From Geobacter sp. OR-1 (lineage in GTDB: Bacteria > Desulfobacterota > Desulfuromonadia > Geobacterales > DSM-12255): a DNA stretch of 64,000 nt. The DNA is taken from the NCBI RefSeq assembly GCF_000813145.1, contig NZ_BAZF01000016.1:1-64000 (forward strand). Direction: 5' to 3'. Below are positions 17,942-27,540 of the stretch, piece after piece (positions within the stretch are counted from its first letter, which is position 1; every line of letters begins with the position of its first letter). The notes under the pieces are model-generated. The model saw only the letters and a program-made list of their open reading frames with translations, searched no databases and was not told the DNA's origin. The position numbers and the translations under genes were made by a program.

Positions 17942-19480
17942 ATGAAAATACTTATTGTCGACGACAACATAAATGATCGAAACATTCTTCGCTACACTGT
18001 TGAAGCGCACGGCCATGAGGCGGTGACGGCATCAGACGGTGAGGAGGGACTGTTGATAGCAGCAGCTCAGACACCTGACCTTGTCATCTCCGATGTCCTG
18101 ATGCCGGTAATGGACGGTTTCCAGTTCCTCAGATCATTCAGAAAGACCAGCGCCACCCCCTTCATCTTTTACTCCGCGGTATATGAAGGTGACCGGGAGA
18201 TGCAGCTTGCCGCAGCGCTGGGAGCAGACGCCTACCTGATCAAACCGAAGGCACCGAACGAGTTGATGGCGCAGATCGAACGGATAATCAGCTCCGGAAT
18301 AAGGCCGGCGCCCCGGCCGATCGTGGCGGATGACGAATACCTGAAAACGTACAGCCAGGTCCTGTTCACCAAGCTGGAAGAAAAGGTGACCGAATTGGAA
18401 CACTCCCTGGCCGAGCACAAATTGACCGGGGATGCGCTGCGTGAGAGTAACGAAAGGCTTAATTCAACGCTTGAAGCAGCTCGAATTGTCGCATGGGAAG
18501 TTGATCCGTTCACCCGCAAACACCATGAAGCCGGACCGGTCGCCGAGCTGTTCGGCCGCGGCCACCCCACTCTTGCGGATTTTCTTGCCGGGATATACCC
18601 TGACGATCTGGAACGCGTCATGGACGCCTTGGACAAGGCGCTACGTGGCGAATCCGGCTTTAACGTCGAATACCGTATCATGCATCCGGATGGCGACATC
18701 CGCTGGATCGCAGCACACGGCGATCTCCAGTATAATTCTGAAGGCCGCCCAGCCAGACTGCTCGGCATTGCCGGCGATATTTCCATGCGTAAAGCGTCGG
18801 AACAGGCATTGCGGGACAAACAGCAGCGGCTGTCCGACCTTGCTCTGGAACTCTCCATGACCGAGGAACGCGAACGGAGGCGAATAGCCACAGACCTGCA
18901 CGATAATATCGGGCAGTCGCTGACCCTCGCCAGGATCAAGCTCGGAGTCCTGGCAAAATCGATTCCAGACATCCTGATAGACGAGACCAGAGGCTTGCTT
19001 GATGGCGTAATCCGTGACGTCCGCGCCCTCACCCACAGGATAAGCCCACCGATTCTGGAAAGCGGCAGCCTTGAGACCGCCCTGAAATGGCTTGGAAGGC
19101 AGATAGAGACCGACTACGGAATAATGGTGCGGTTTTCCGACGATTCCAGTGCCCGGACAATGCCGGCAGAACTGCGTTCGGTGCTTTATCATGCCGTGCG
19201 CGAACTGCTCATCAACATCGCCAAACACTCGCAAGCGGAGACCGCCAGTCTATCGGTCTCCTGCGAAAACAGCGATTACGTCATAAAAGTCGAAGACAAG
19301 GGTATCGGCTTTGATCTGGATACCATCGATGAAAACCTCGCCGTGGATGAAGGCGGATTTGGACTGTTCAATATCCGGCGCAGAATCCATTATCTCGGCG
19401 GGAAACTGGAAATTACGTCGGCTCCTGGCGAAGGAGTACGGGTAACAATCCGGATTCCCACTGGCTGTAGTTGCCAATGA
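17942..19480 (+). CDS. REC-PAS-HisKA_3 sensor kinase (NarX/DegS type)
   Basis: The 512-residue cytoplasmic protein starts with a receiver (KILIVDDNINDRN, phosphoacceptor in VISDVLMPVMDG). A short coiled coil and a PAS domain follow (about 175-300). The kinase module is of the HisKA_3 class with EERERRRIATDLHDNIGQSL, then an HATPase ending GFGLFNIRRRI. ATG 17942 starts exactly at the receiver; an earlier ATG at 17855 adds 29 residues without a fold. The ribosome binding site is weak either way. It is 27 bases upstream of a LuxR-type regulator, its likely partner. Confidence 0.88.
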   Translation: MKILIVDDNINDRNILRYTVEAHGHEAVTASDGEEGLLIAAAQTPDLVISDVLMPVMDGFQFLRSFRKTSATPFIFYSAVYEGDREMQLAAALGADAYLIKPKAPNELMAQIERIISSGIRPAPRPIVADDEYLKTYSQVLFTKLEEKVTELEHSLAEHKLTGDALRESNERLNSTLEAARIVAWEVDPFTRKHHEAGPVAELFGRGHPTLADFLAGIYPDDLERVMDALDKALRGESGFNVEYRIMHPDGDIRWIAAHGDLQYNSEGRPARLLGIAGDISMRKASEQALRDKQQRLSDLALELSMTEERERRRIATDLHDNIGQSLTLARIKLGVLAKSIPDILIDETRGLLDGVIRDVRALTHRISPPILESGSLETALKWLGRQIETDYGIMVRFSDDSSARTMPAELRSVLYHAVRELLINIAKHSQAETASLSVSCENSDYVIKVEDKGIGFDLDTIDENLAVDEGGFGLFNIRRRIHYLGGKLEITSAPGEGVRVTIRIPTGCSCQ

Positions 19481-19507
19481 CAATAGCCGTGCAAAGGGAA
19501 TGGAATA

Positions 19508-20152
19508 ATGAGCATTAAAGTGCTGCTGGTTGATGACCACAAAATCATGAGAGACGGCCTGGCTTCGCTTCTGAGCCCGGCGGAAGAGATCGATGTCGTG
19601 GCTGAAGCCGCCACCGGTGGCGAGGCTATTGAAAAGGCCCGGGAGTATTCACCAGATGTGGTCGTTATGGACCTGACACTCCCGGACATTGGGGGAACAG
19701 AGGCAACCCGGCGGATCGTGGCGGAACATGCCGGCATCAGGGTATTGGTCCTCTCCATGCTGCTGGACAAGAACTGTCTGCTGGAAAGCCTGGAAGCAGG
19801 CGCCAAGGGATACCTGATCAAAGACTGCGCCGCAGAAGAACTGGTGACCGCCATACGGAGCGTGTTCGCCGGGAAACCATACTACTGCGCCGATGCCATG
19901 GATATCCTCATCAAAGGCCTGGCCCCTCACCCCCCTGATGAACGGATCGCGCCAACACTTACGAAAAGAGAACTGGAGGTGCTCAAACTGACGGCCGAAG
20001 GGAGCAACACCAAGGAGATCGCCTTTGACCTCGGCATCAGCACCAAGATGGTTGAAATCCACCGGATGAACATCAGGAAGAAACTCGGCCTGAAGAGCAT
20101 TGCCCAGCTGACCACCTATGCCGCCCGTATCGGACTGATCTCCATCGATTAG
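19508..20152 (+). CDS. LuxR/NarL-family response regulator
   Basis: The 214-residue protein has a receiver (VLLVDDHKIMRDGLASLL, phosphoacceptor Asp in VVMDLTLPDIGG). A C-terminal LuxR helix-turn-helix follows, containing LTKRELEVLKLTAEGSNTKE and IRKKLGLKS. It follows the HisKA_3-type kinase at once, and this kinase class typically works with NarL-type regulators. Targets are unknown. Its first 40 residues are clearly homologous to the start of the chimeric ORF at 17386. Confidence 0.92.
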   Translation: MSIKVLLVDDHKIMRDGLASLLSPAEEIDVVAEAATGGEAIEKAREYSPDVVVMDLTLPDIGGTEATRRIVAEHAGIRVLVLSMLLDKNCLLESLEAGAKGYLIKDCAAEELVTAIRSVFAGKPYYCADAMDILIKGLAPHPPDERIAPTLTKRELEVLKLTAEGSNTKEIAFDLGISTKMVEIHRMNIRKKLGLKSIAQLTTYAARIGLISID

Positions 20153-20317
20153 AGACCAATTACACCTTTCGTTTAATCGTATTTCCCTCTAAAGAATCCG
20201 CCTATTAGGGATTTCCCTACCCCATTACGTTCCGACAATAGAACGTTGTCCACAATGATCACACATGGCAGACTGATACCATAACCTGTTAAAATTTTGC
20301 CACAAAATTAGACAAAC

Positions 20318-22291
20318 ATGAAAAACCTGAACGCAATTATTGACGCCATGCCTATGCCGATGCTGCTGCTGAATGACCGGTTTGAAGTGATACGAACCAA
20401 TGCAGCGCTCAGGTCGTATTGTGTCGGCTATGACGAAACCTTGGACATACGGTGCGGCGCGATCCTCAGATGCACCAACGCCCGCCGGGAAACGGACGGG
20501 TGCGGCAGGTCCCCGGCATGCCAGTCCTGCTGCCTCATGCGCGCACTGCGTGAGACAGCTCTGAGCAAGCATCCCCGGAGCGGAGAAACGGTTATTAGCA
20601 CCATCGGGGCTGAAGGCAGGATAACCGATGCCTGGCTGATGTTCAGCGTGGCCATGATTACGATCAATGATACGGACCTTCTGTTGACATCATTCATGGA
20701 CATTACTGCCAGCAAGCAGATCGAAAAAAAGCTGCTGACCCGTGAACAGGAGTTCCGCGCACTGGTGGAGAATTCGCCGGACGCCATCGCCAGGTACGAC
20801 CGGCTTTGCCGTCGCACCTATGTCAATCCAGCACTGGAGCGCCTTGCCGGCAAATCTGCCGCTCTCCTAGTCGGCAAAAACCCTGCCGATGCCTTTGTTG
20901 CCGATCCCCATGTGGGGCGTCAGGTTGCCGATGCCGTTAGCGAGACATTTGCCAAAGGCGCTCAGGTCAACGTCGAGTTGGCCTGGAAGGATGAAGGCGG
21001 GAAGCCGCATTATTACCAGTCGAGCTTTGTCCCCGAATGCGACGAGACCGGGGAGATGCGGAGCGTTCTGAGCATCTCGCGCGACATTACCTCCTTGCGC
21101 ACAACTGAGGCCATGCTGCTGCATTCCCAGAAGATGGAGTCCATAGGCACTCTTGCCGGAGGGCTCGCCCACGACTTCAACAACCTCCTCACCGTTATAG
21201 GCGGTTATTCCGAGCTATTGGCTTTTTCTCTCCAGGGGGACGAAGGCAAGCTTTCATATGCGTACGAGATTACTGAGACAGTGAAACGAGGAGCGGAATT
21301 GACCAGGGGGTTGCTGGCGTTCAGTGGCAAACACGAAACAAAGAAAACGCGGATCGACCTCAATCAGATCGTGTCAGACCTGCGCAAGAGCATCTCCCGT
21401 CTACTGCGTACCGACATCAACCTCTCATTCGAACTTTGCCCAGAACCGTTGCCGATCTTCGCGGACCGGGTGCAGATCGAGCAAGTGTTGATAAATCTGA
21501 TGGTGAATAGCCGCGACGCCCTCTGTTCCGGTGGCGCAATCGATGTCTACACATCAGTTGTATCGCTGCACAAAGAGACGATTTCCGAAGGGGTGACCCT
21601 CCATCCCGGCTCATATGCGGTAGTAGAGGTTACGGACAACGGAGAGGGTATGGACGAAAAGACCGCTGCCAGGATCTTCGAACCATTTTTCACCACCAAA
21701 GAGATCGGCAAGGGAACCGGGCTGGGCCTCTCCATTGCCTTCGGCATCGTCGGCAGTCACAACGGCTGCATCTCCGTGGCAAGCGAACCGGGGAAAGGCT
21801 CAAGATTCAGGATCTATCTGCCGCTATATCCTGGAGAGGAAACAACGGATCACTCACCAGTACCGGAGGAGATCGGTATTTATGGCACCGAGACCGTACT
21901 GGTGGTGGATGATGACCCGACGATTCAGAGCCTGCTCCGCGAACTATTGGAAAACTTCGGCTATACCGTCCTGACCGCCTCCAACGGCGAGGAAGCGCTG
22001 GAGGTGTTCGAGTCGCACCGCGATGATATCCGGATAATGGTGACCGACCTCATCATGCCGCGTCTGAACGGTCGGGAGGCCATTGAGCTGATTCGGCGGG
22101 AAAAACCTAAACTGCCGGTAATACTCATGAGCGGCCATACATATAACTGCATCGACCATGAAGCTATAGAACAACTCAATATCGTCTTCATGCAAAAACC
22201 GGTATCTCACCGCAGGCTGTTGGAAACCATGCGCTCTAAACTGGGAAACAGCACGCCAGAGTATCGGATGGCCGAAGGATCGAAGCAATGA
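20318..22291 (+). CDS. Hybrid histidine kinase with Cys-cluster PAS domain
   Basis: The 657-residue soluble protein begins with a PAS-like domain carrying C46, C52, C62, C68, C71 and C72; C52-x9-C62-x5-C68-x2-C71 is the notable spacing. A second PAS follows (about 145-265). The kinase core has [17 protein letters not shown] and [17 protein letters not shown], and a C-terminal receiver carries [12 protein letters not shown]. The cysteine cluster could hold an iron-sulfur cluster or sense thiol redox state; this is inference. The same spacing occurs in the kinase at 52140. Confidence 0.9.
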   Translation: MKNLNAIIDAMPMPMLLLNDRFEVIRTNAALRSYCVGYDETLDIRCGAILRCTNARRETDGCGRSPACQSCCLMRALRETALSKHPRSGETVISTIGAEGRITDAWLMFSVAMITINDTDLLLTSFMDITASKQIEKKLLTREQEFRALVENSPDAIARYDRLCRRTYVNPALERLAGKSAALLVGKNPADAFVADPHVGRQVADAVSETFAKGAQVNVELAWKDEGGKPHYYQSSFVPECDETGEMRSVLSISRDITSLRTTEAMLLHSQKMESIGTLAGGLAHDFNNLLTVIGGYSELLAFSLQGDEGKLSYAYEITETVKRGAELTRGLLAFSGKHETKKTRIDLNQIVSDLRKSISRLLRTDINLSFELCPEPLPIFADRVQIEQVLINLMVNSRDALCSGGAIDVYTSVVSLHKETISEGVTLHPGSYAVVEVTDNGEGMDEKTAARIFEPFFTTKEIGKGTGLGLSIAFGIVGSHNGCISVASEPGKGSRFRIYLPLYPGEETTDHSPVPEEIGIYGTETVLVVDDDPTIQSLLRELLENFGYTVLTASNGEEALEVFESHRDDIRIMVTDLIMPRLNGREAIELIRREKPKLPVILMSGHTYNCIDHEAIEQLNIVFMQKPVSHRRLLETMRSKLGNSTPEYRMAEGSKQ

Positions 22292-22391
22292 TGAAGTAAA
22301 ATGCGACGCGATCAATATCCGGTTTCCGATTCCCGGTTTCTGTGTGGCATCGGGGAACAGAACTACAATCAACAACAGGAGGTAAAAGGAG

Positions 22392-24017
22392 ATGAAAATC
22401 GAAACAAGGCTGATCTTGGGGTTTAGCGCTTGCCTCGCCTTTCTGTTGTTTCTGGGCGGAGTCGGTATTTACGAAATCAAGGACCAGGCAGCAAAAAGCG
22501 AAAGAATGATAGAGGTGGACTCGCAAGTTGTTGAACATGCCCAGCGAATGCGGGCCAACATCAACATGATGCGGCGCTACGAGAAAGACGCCTTTTTCAA
22601 TATCGCTGACCCGGCCAAAGTCGATGACTATCTGAAAAAGTGGCAAGAGGCCCGCAATCATGCCGCCAGCCGGCTGGAAACACTCCAAAAGCTGGAAGAT
22701 GAGCCCCAACACCGGGAGACCCTGACCGCCATAAGAAAGAGTCTGGATGATTACGAGGCGGGGTTCGGCAAGGTAATCGCCCAGATAAAATCCGGAACAA
22801 TTTCTGCCCCGCAGGATGCCAACGAGGCGATCGGCGCTTACAAGGAAGCCACCCACCTTGCCGAAAAAAACATCATTGACTTTGCCAGTGCAAACGATGA
22901 AACCATGAAAGCAAAGTTGAGGATACTCAAGACCGATGAACGGCACGCCGTCACCCTGACCGTAACCATTGTGGCCGTCTCCCTTGCGGTGGTACTGGTA
23001 CTGGTGATTCTGCTGATCCGCTCCATCAAGCGGCCGCTCAACCAGATCCAGGCCATCGTTGACGATATCGCCCAGGGAGAGGGAGACCTGACCAAACGGC
23101 TGGATTATACCGGCAGGGATGAACTGGGAGCCATCTGCAACAGCTTCAACCGTTTTATCGAAAAACTGCAAGGGGTCATTGCCCTGGTAGCCGATTCCGC
23201 TTCTGAGGTGGCCTCGGCAGCCAACCTCCTCCACTCCACATCAGGACAGATTGCCACCGGCGCTGAAGAAGTAGCCACCCGAACCATTACGGTTGCAACG
23301 GCAGGCGAGGAAATGGCGGCAACCTCGGGAGACATTGCCCAAAACTGCCAATTAGCCGCCGAAGGGGCAAAACTTGCATCCCAAACAGCGCAAAACGGCG
23401 CCCAGGTAGTGGAAAAGACCGTTAACGTAATGGGGTTGATAGCGGCAAAGGTCCAGGAAACGGCCAAAACAGTTGAACAGCTGGGGGCACGAAGCGACCA
23501 GATCGGAGAAATTATCGGCACCATAGAGGAGATTGCCGATCAGACCAATCTTCTGGCACTGAACGCCGCCATTGAGGCAGCCCGGGCCGGCGAGCAGGGG
23601 CGTGGCTTTGCCGTGGTTGCCGACGAAGTCCGGGCACTGGCAGAGCGGACAACAAAAGCAACGCGCGAGATCGGCGAGATGATCAAGGCGATACAATCGG
23701 AGACCAAGGGTGCTGTAGCGGCAATGGAACAGGGAGTCTGCCAGGTCGAAACCGGCACGTCAGAAGCGTCCCGCTCCGGCGATGCCTTGCGGGAGATCCT
23801 GGAGCAGGTCAATGACGTGGCCCTTCAGGTCAACCAGATAGCCACTGCCGCCGAAGAACAGACCGCTACTACCAACGAGATTTCACAGAGCATGCTACAG
23901 ATTACCGCCGCAGGAAGGGGCGCCTCCTGCGGCGCCCAGGAAGCAGCTACCGCAGCCGCTCAGCTCCACGGAAATGCCCGGACTCTGCAGGAGCTGGTGG
24001 GTCATTTCAGAGTGTAG
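22392..24017 (+). CDS. Methyl-accepting chemotaxis protein
   Basis: The 541-residue chemoreceptor has an N-terminal membrane segment (about 7-30) and a helical-bundle ligand domain (about 35-190). A second membrane segment (about 195-217), a HAMP domain and a long signalling coiled coil follow. The hairpin tip is [20 protein letters not shown], then [20 protein letters not shown], which contacts CheA and CheW. The C-terminal region contains [12 protein letters not shown], an unusual variation with a Cys. No chemotaxis operon is adjacent apart from the CheW fragment at 17386. Ligand unknown. Confidence 0.92.
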   Translation: MKIETRLILGFSACLAFLLFLGGVGIYEIKDQAAKSERMIEVDSQVVEHAQRMRANINMMRRYEKDAFFNIADPAKVDDYLKKWQEARNHAASRLETLQKLEDEPQHRETLTAIRKSLDDYEAGFGKVIAQIKSGTISAPQDANEAIGAYKEATHLAEKNIIDFASANDETMKAKLRILKTDERHAVTLTVTIVAVSLAVVLVLVILLIRSIKRPLNQIQAIVDDIAQGEGDLTKRLDYTGRDELGAICNSFNRFIEKLQGVIALVADSASEVASAANLLHSTSGQIATGAEEVATRTITVATAGEEMAATSGDIAQNCQLAAEGAKLASQTAQNGAQVVEKTVNVMGLIAAKVQETAKTVEQLGARSDQIGEIIGTIEEIADQTNLLALNAAIEAARAGEQGRGFAVVADEVRALAERTTKATREIGEMIKAIQSETKGAVAAMEQGVCQVETGTSEASRSGDALREILEQVNDVALQVNQIATAAEEQTATTNEISQSMLQITAAGRGASCGAQEAATAAAQLHGNARTLQELVGHFRV

Positions 24018-24104
24018 GATCGGGACTATATAGAAGCATTGCGTCAATTATTCATAAGATCGGAAGGGACCTATAATCCCAAATAGTACCGGTAAGTTCG
24101 TGCA

Positions 24105-26864
24105 TCAATTATGCGCCAGCTTCTGGGCCTCTTTAGCATTAGCCTGGAATATATTAGCAACCTCGAAGACCAGGTTCATGGTGCCGCGGTAGCCAACCCA
24201 CATCTTCTGATGGGCGCCCAGACGGTCAAAAACCGGCAGTCCGGCCCGCAGGTGGGCGCCGATCTTGAGTTTTGCCGCAGCCTGCCGGCCGTTGGAGTTG
24301 GCCACCAGCAGGTCGGCGCCAACCGCAGCCGACTCCAGATCTTCCAGGTCGCCGACAACAACATTTGCGCACGGCAGCCCATCAAGCCCCCTGGTGCGGG
24401 TAGCGCTGATGGCAACCTGGATTTCGCATCCCATTCCGGATAGAAATCCGGTAATGGTCTTAAGATTGTCGGCTTCCAGCGCCAAGGCGACCTTCTTGTT
24501 GCCAAACTGGTAATGGCTGTCAACCATGGCATCCATCAGCCTGCTCCGCCAACGGAGCTGCTTTTCCGGAACCGGTCGCCCGCTGATCATCGAAAGGGAT
24601 GCCATCAGAAGATCGACCTCTGCCAGGCCGGTAACAGAGGTGAAACCGTAGGCCGGAATGCCGAACTTTTCCTTCAGTGCCAATGCCGCCTTGGCCAACG
24701 AATCGCCGGCATAGAGCGTAGCAATGCTGCGACCGGCCATTTTTATCTCATCGACTGTGATACCGCCCGTGGAAAGCGGCGACACCTCGGCATCGATATG
24801 GCCGTCGAGCGCATTGGCTATGTCCGGGATACAGAGCGCCTTCAGGCCGAATGCTTCGATCAGCTCCTTCAGTTCCTCCACGTCCGCCGGGGTAAGATGG
24901 GCTCCGGGGAGCAGGTTGACCTGTTTCGGGACAGGTTCGCCCCCTTCAGGCAAGTCAGCGACGATAGCCTCGACTGCGCGAGCGTACCCCTCCTGCAACG
25001 AACCGCAGTAATCTGGGGTTGATGCCCAGACCACCGGGACATTGTCGTGCTCGGGATGTTCCCGGCGGAAATGGACAATGGCGCTCCGGACATCATCCCC
25101 CATGGTCTCGGTCAGTCCGGAGGTCATCACCCCCACTACTCCGGGATGAAACTTTTCAATGACCCGGCCGATCCCTTTCTTCAAGTTCTCCCAGCCGCCG
25201 AAGATGGCGGTATCTTCACTCATTGCCGTTGAGTTGAGGGCAATGGATTCCTTAAAGTGTCGCGACAACTGTAACCGGATAAATGTCGAACATCCCTGGG
25301 CTCCGTGAAGTAACCCCAGCATCTGATCGATGCCTAGAAAGGCAAGGGTCGCGCCAAGCGCCGGAGAGTTTTTTTGCGGGTTCACGGTGGCGAATTTGGT
25401 TGAAACCTTGACCCGAGAGACGGAAATGTCTTCACCAAGAAAGGTTTCGGCATGCCGAACTGCGGTCTGCAACAGCTCCTGTAGCCGCTCTTCACCCTGT
25501 TCCCATGGCGCCGGGGTATTGAGCACCGGCCAGATCGGGTTGTTGACGGTCAGATCCAGCTGCCTGGCAAAGGTGACCATCCCTTCATAGCCGGCATAGG
25601 GGTGGGAACGGCCGTGGTTGATATCCAGAAACGGTGTCTTGGTCTTCAGGGCCAGGAATTTGGTCTTGCCGCCGGCCACGATCAGGTCCGGCATCTTCTC
25701 CCGCATGACGCCCAGCAATCCGGCGGTGGAGGTATCCTCGATGATCCTGGCGTCCTGGTGCATCAACCCCTTCATCCGGTAAAAATCTTCCAGAGTCGAA
25801 TTCTGGGTGCCGGCTGCCAGGATTTCTACCCCCAACTCCCGCAGCGCGTTCACCATTGACCAGGTCTTGACCCCACCGGTAAAGAGGACCGACCTCTTCC
25901 CCTCAAGCCTGGCCCGATACGGGGCGAGCCGTTCGCGGCATTTCGCCTCTTCCTCTTCCAGCAGCCGTTCCACCCGGTCCTGCAGCACCCGTTTCTCCAG
26001 CCCGCCGACCGCATCATCCAGTTCCCGGGCTATGTCGCGCAGCGCCTTGGCAGTATCGGTCATGCCATAGAACGACTCCTCAATGTACGGCATACCATAG
26101 GTTTTCTGCATCTTCTTCGCCAGGTTGGTGAGTGACTTGGAACAGATGATGATGTTCAGCTTGGCCCGGTGGGCGTAACGCAACTCCTCGAACCTGGCAT
26201 CGCCGGAAAAGCAGGATAGCACCTGGATTCCCAGCCGGTCAAAGAGCGGGAGCATCCCCCAGAGGTCTCCGGCAATGTTGTACTCTCCGATCAGGTTGAT
26301 CGGGTACTCACCCAGTACCGGCGGCTCGGCCGTGCCGATGACGTACTTGAACAGGATCTCGCCTGCCAGCCGGTTGCCGATGTTCTTGTCGCCGATAAAG
26401 CCCGGGGTATTCACGGGGATTACCGGCATCGGCACTTTTTCCGCAGCAGCCTTGCAGACCGCTTCCACATCATCGCCGGTCATGGCGGTCACGCAGGTGG
26501 CATAGACAAAGAACGCCTTTGCCTCCGGATAACGGCCGGCCAGGTCGAGGATCGCCTTGTACAGTTTCTTCTCCCCACCGAAGATCACATCGTTTTCCAG
26601 CAACTCGGTGGTGAAGCCGCGTCGATAGAGCTGGGAATCCGAGGAGCGCGCGCCCCGGTTATCCCAGGAGTTGCCGGCACAGGCGATCGGGCCGTGAACG
26701 AGGTGAATAACGTCGGTGACCGGCATCAGCACAACCCTGGCGCCGTCATAGGCGCAGGAGCGCTCAGCCCCCTCCCCTGGTTCGGATTTTTTACAGAACT
26801 TGGGCGCACCCTTTTCCTGGTGGGTGTCACACTCCGGGGCATCGTAATAGTCTGGTCTGGCCAT
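24105..26864 (-). CDS. nifEN: Fused nitrogenase cofactor scaffold NifE-NifN
   Basis: The NifEN complex is the scaffold on which NifB-co matures to FeMo-co. Here both subunits are one 919-residue chain. The NifE half (about 1-455) has CAYDGARVVLMPVTDVIHLV, HGPIACAGNSWDNRG and the cluster-region GVKTWSMV. The NifN half (about 460-919) starts near EDISVSRVKVSTKFATVNPQ. It has GAQGCSTFIRLQLSRHFKE and GLTETMGDDV. The fusion has no stop or frameshift. ATG 26864 is preceded by GAGGAAA and by a leader terminator. It is monocistronic, convergent with the chemoreceptor gene. Confidence 0.95.
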   Translation of the reverse strand: MARPDYYDAPECDTHQEKGAPKFCKKSEPGEGAERSCAYDGARVVLMPVTDVIHLVHGPIACAGNSWDNRGARSSDSQLYRRGFTTELLENDVIFGGEKKLYKAILDLAGRYPEAKAFFVYATCVTAMTGDDVEAVCKAAAEKVPMPVIPVNTPGFIGDKNIGNRLAGEILFKYVIGTAEPPVLGEYPINLIGEYNIAGDLWGMLPLFDRLGIQVLSCFSGDARFEELRYAHRAKLNIIICSKSLTNLAKKMQKTYGMPYIEESFYGMTDTAKALRDIARELDDAVGGLEKRVLQDRVERLLEEEEAKCRERLAPYRARLEGKRSVLFTGGVKTWSMVNALRELGVEILAAGTQNSTLEDFYRMKGLMHQDARIIEDTSTAGLLGVMREKMPDLIVAGGKTKFLALKTKTPFLDINHGRSHPYAGYEGMVTFARQLDLTVNNPIWPVLNTPAPWEQGEERLQELLQTAVRHAETFLGEDISVSRVKVSTKFATVNPQKNSPALGATLAFLGIDQMLGLLHGAQGCSTFIRLQLSRHFKESIALNSTAMSEDTAIFGGWENLKKGIGRVIEKFHPGVVGVMTSGLTETMGDDVRSAIVHFRREHPEHDNVPVVWASTPDYCGSLQEGYARAVEAIVADLPEGGEPVPKQVNLLPGAHLTPADVEELKELIEAFGLKALCIPDIANALDGHIDAEVSPLSTGGITVDEIKMAGRSIATLYAGDSLAKAALALKEKFGIPAYGFTSVTGLAEVDLLMASLSMISGRPVPEKQLRWRSRLMDAMVDSHYQFGNKKVALALEADNLKTITGFLSGMGCEIQVAISATRTRGLDGLPCANVVVGDLEDLESAAVGADLLVANSNGRQAAAKLKIGAHLRAGLPVFDRLGAHQKMWVGYRGTMNLVFEVANIFQANAKEAQKLAHN

Positions 26865-26883
26865 AAGTTTCCTCGTCTTTAAT

Positions 26884-26924
26884 AAAAAAACCGCCCCATT
26901 ACGAGAATGGTGGCGCCTTTGCCG
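26884..26924 (-). terminator. Leader terminator (attenuator candidate) upstream of nifEN
   Basis: On the minus strand CGCC-A-CCATT pairs with AATGG-G-GCG around a CTCGT loop and is followed by seven T residues (26884-26890). It lies directly before the nifEN ribosome binding site. The sequence CGGCAAAGGCGCC at 26912-26924 is shared exactly with the nifX leader. Confidence 0.82.
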
Positions 26925-26965
26925 ATCGTCTCAACCCTGCATCACAATGATTTCGATATCAATAA

Positions 26966-26980
26966 GCATTCCACATGCCA
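26966..26980 (-). promoter_or_regulatory. Sigma-54 promoter for nifEN
   Basis: The minus strand reads TGGCATGTGGAATGC, with GG-N10-GC spacing and flanking T residues. Transcription would begin about 12 bases on, giving a leader of roughly 90 bases that contains the terminator hairpin. Confidence 0.72.
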
Positions 26981-27165
26981 AACAGACAACCAACCTGTTT
27001 CCAGGCTGTTACATCTGCCAGCCTCCGGCAACCAGCGGCATCACTCCGGGCAATGTACATTTATTAGGCAATAATACATGCACGTTCATCAACAATCATC
27101 AGCCCGTGACCGTTGCGGGCAATTCTGAGTTATTTTTCATTTTACCTGTTGAAATACCGTCACTA

Positions 27166-27183
27166 TCCGATAAAATTATCGGA
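27166..27183. promoter_or_regulatory. Perfect 8-bp-arm palindrome upstream of the SAP-domain gene
   Basis: TCCGATAA-AA-TTATCGGA lies 39 bases before the start codon at 27222. Its symmetry suggests a dimeric repressor operator. I cannot assign the regulator. Confidence 0.55.
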
Positions 27184-27221
27184 CTAAATTGCCGGAATAA
27201 TATGCAAAGGAGATGAACGCC

Positions 27222-27401
27222 ATGAAACTCGATGAAATCAAGGAAATCGCCAAGGTTCATAGCATCAAAACAGCTAAGGCAAAAAAATCGGAGCTGGTAA
27301 GGGCGATCCAGAACGCTGAAGGCAACGAGCCCTGCTTTGATAACGGCAAAGCGGCACAATGCGGACAGGAGAGCTGCCTGTGGCGTAAAGACTGCGCCTG
27401 A
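27222..27401 (+). CDS. Small SAP-domain protein with Cys-rich C-terminus
   Basis: The 59-residue protein has a SAP/Rho-N-like helix-extended-helix (LDEIKEIAKVHSIKTAKAKK, SELVRAIQNAEG), a nucleic-acid-binding fold. It ends in a four-cysteine segment (CFDNGKAAQC, CLWRKDC). ATG 27222 has AAGGAG at proper distance; an ATG nine bases earlier is too near it. It is divergent from nifEN across an operator-like palindrome. Such proteins could bind RNA or DNA; a link with nif regulation is only positional. Confidence 0.75.
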   Translation: MKLDEIKEIAKVHSIKTAKAKKSELVRAIQNAEGNEPCFDNGKAAQCGQESCLWRKDCA

Positions 27402-27540
27402 ATACGGTCGAATGGCCAGAAAATGCAATAGTAAGCCAAGAGATCGTCCTGCGACGCAAACTATAAGTTAAGGACTGTTCTCAGCAAAAGAACGGGTTGA
27501 AGGAGTCGCTACGAAACCTGGAGAACAAATCCAGCTTGAG

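Noticed and set aside
22236-23234. 332-codon minus-strand ORF opposite the chemoreceptor
   Set aside because: It is a shadow frame of a clear chemoreceptor gene; the translation has no family features.
24105-26864. Reading the nifEN ORF as two genes with an assembly-induced fusion
   Set aside because: The joint is clean and in frame, and fused nifEN is known in Geobacter relatives.
27402-27540. Cobalamin riboswitch ahead of the TonB/corrinoid cluster
   Set aside because: No B12-box-like sequence or suitable stems were found in this 139-base gap.
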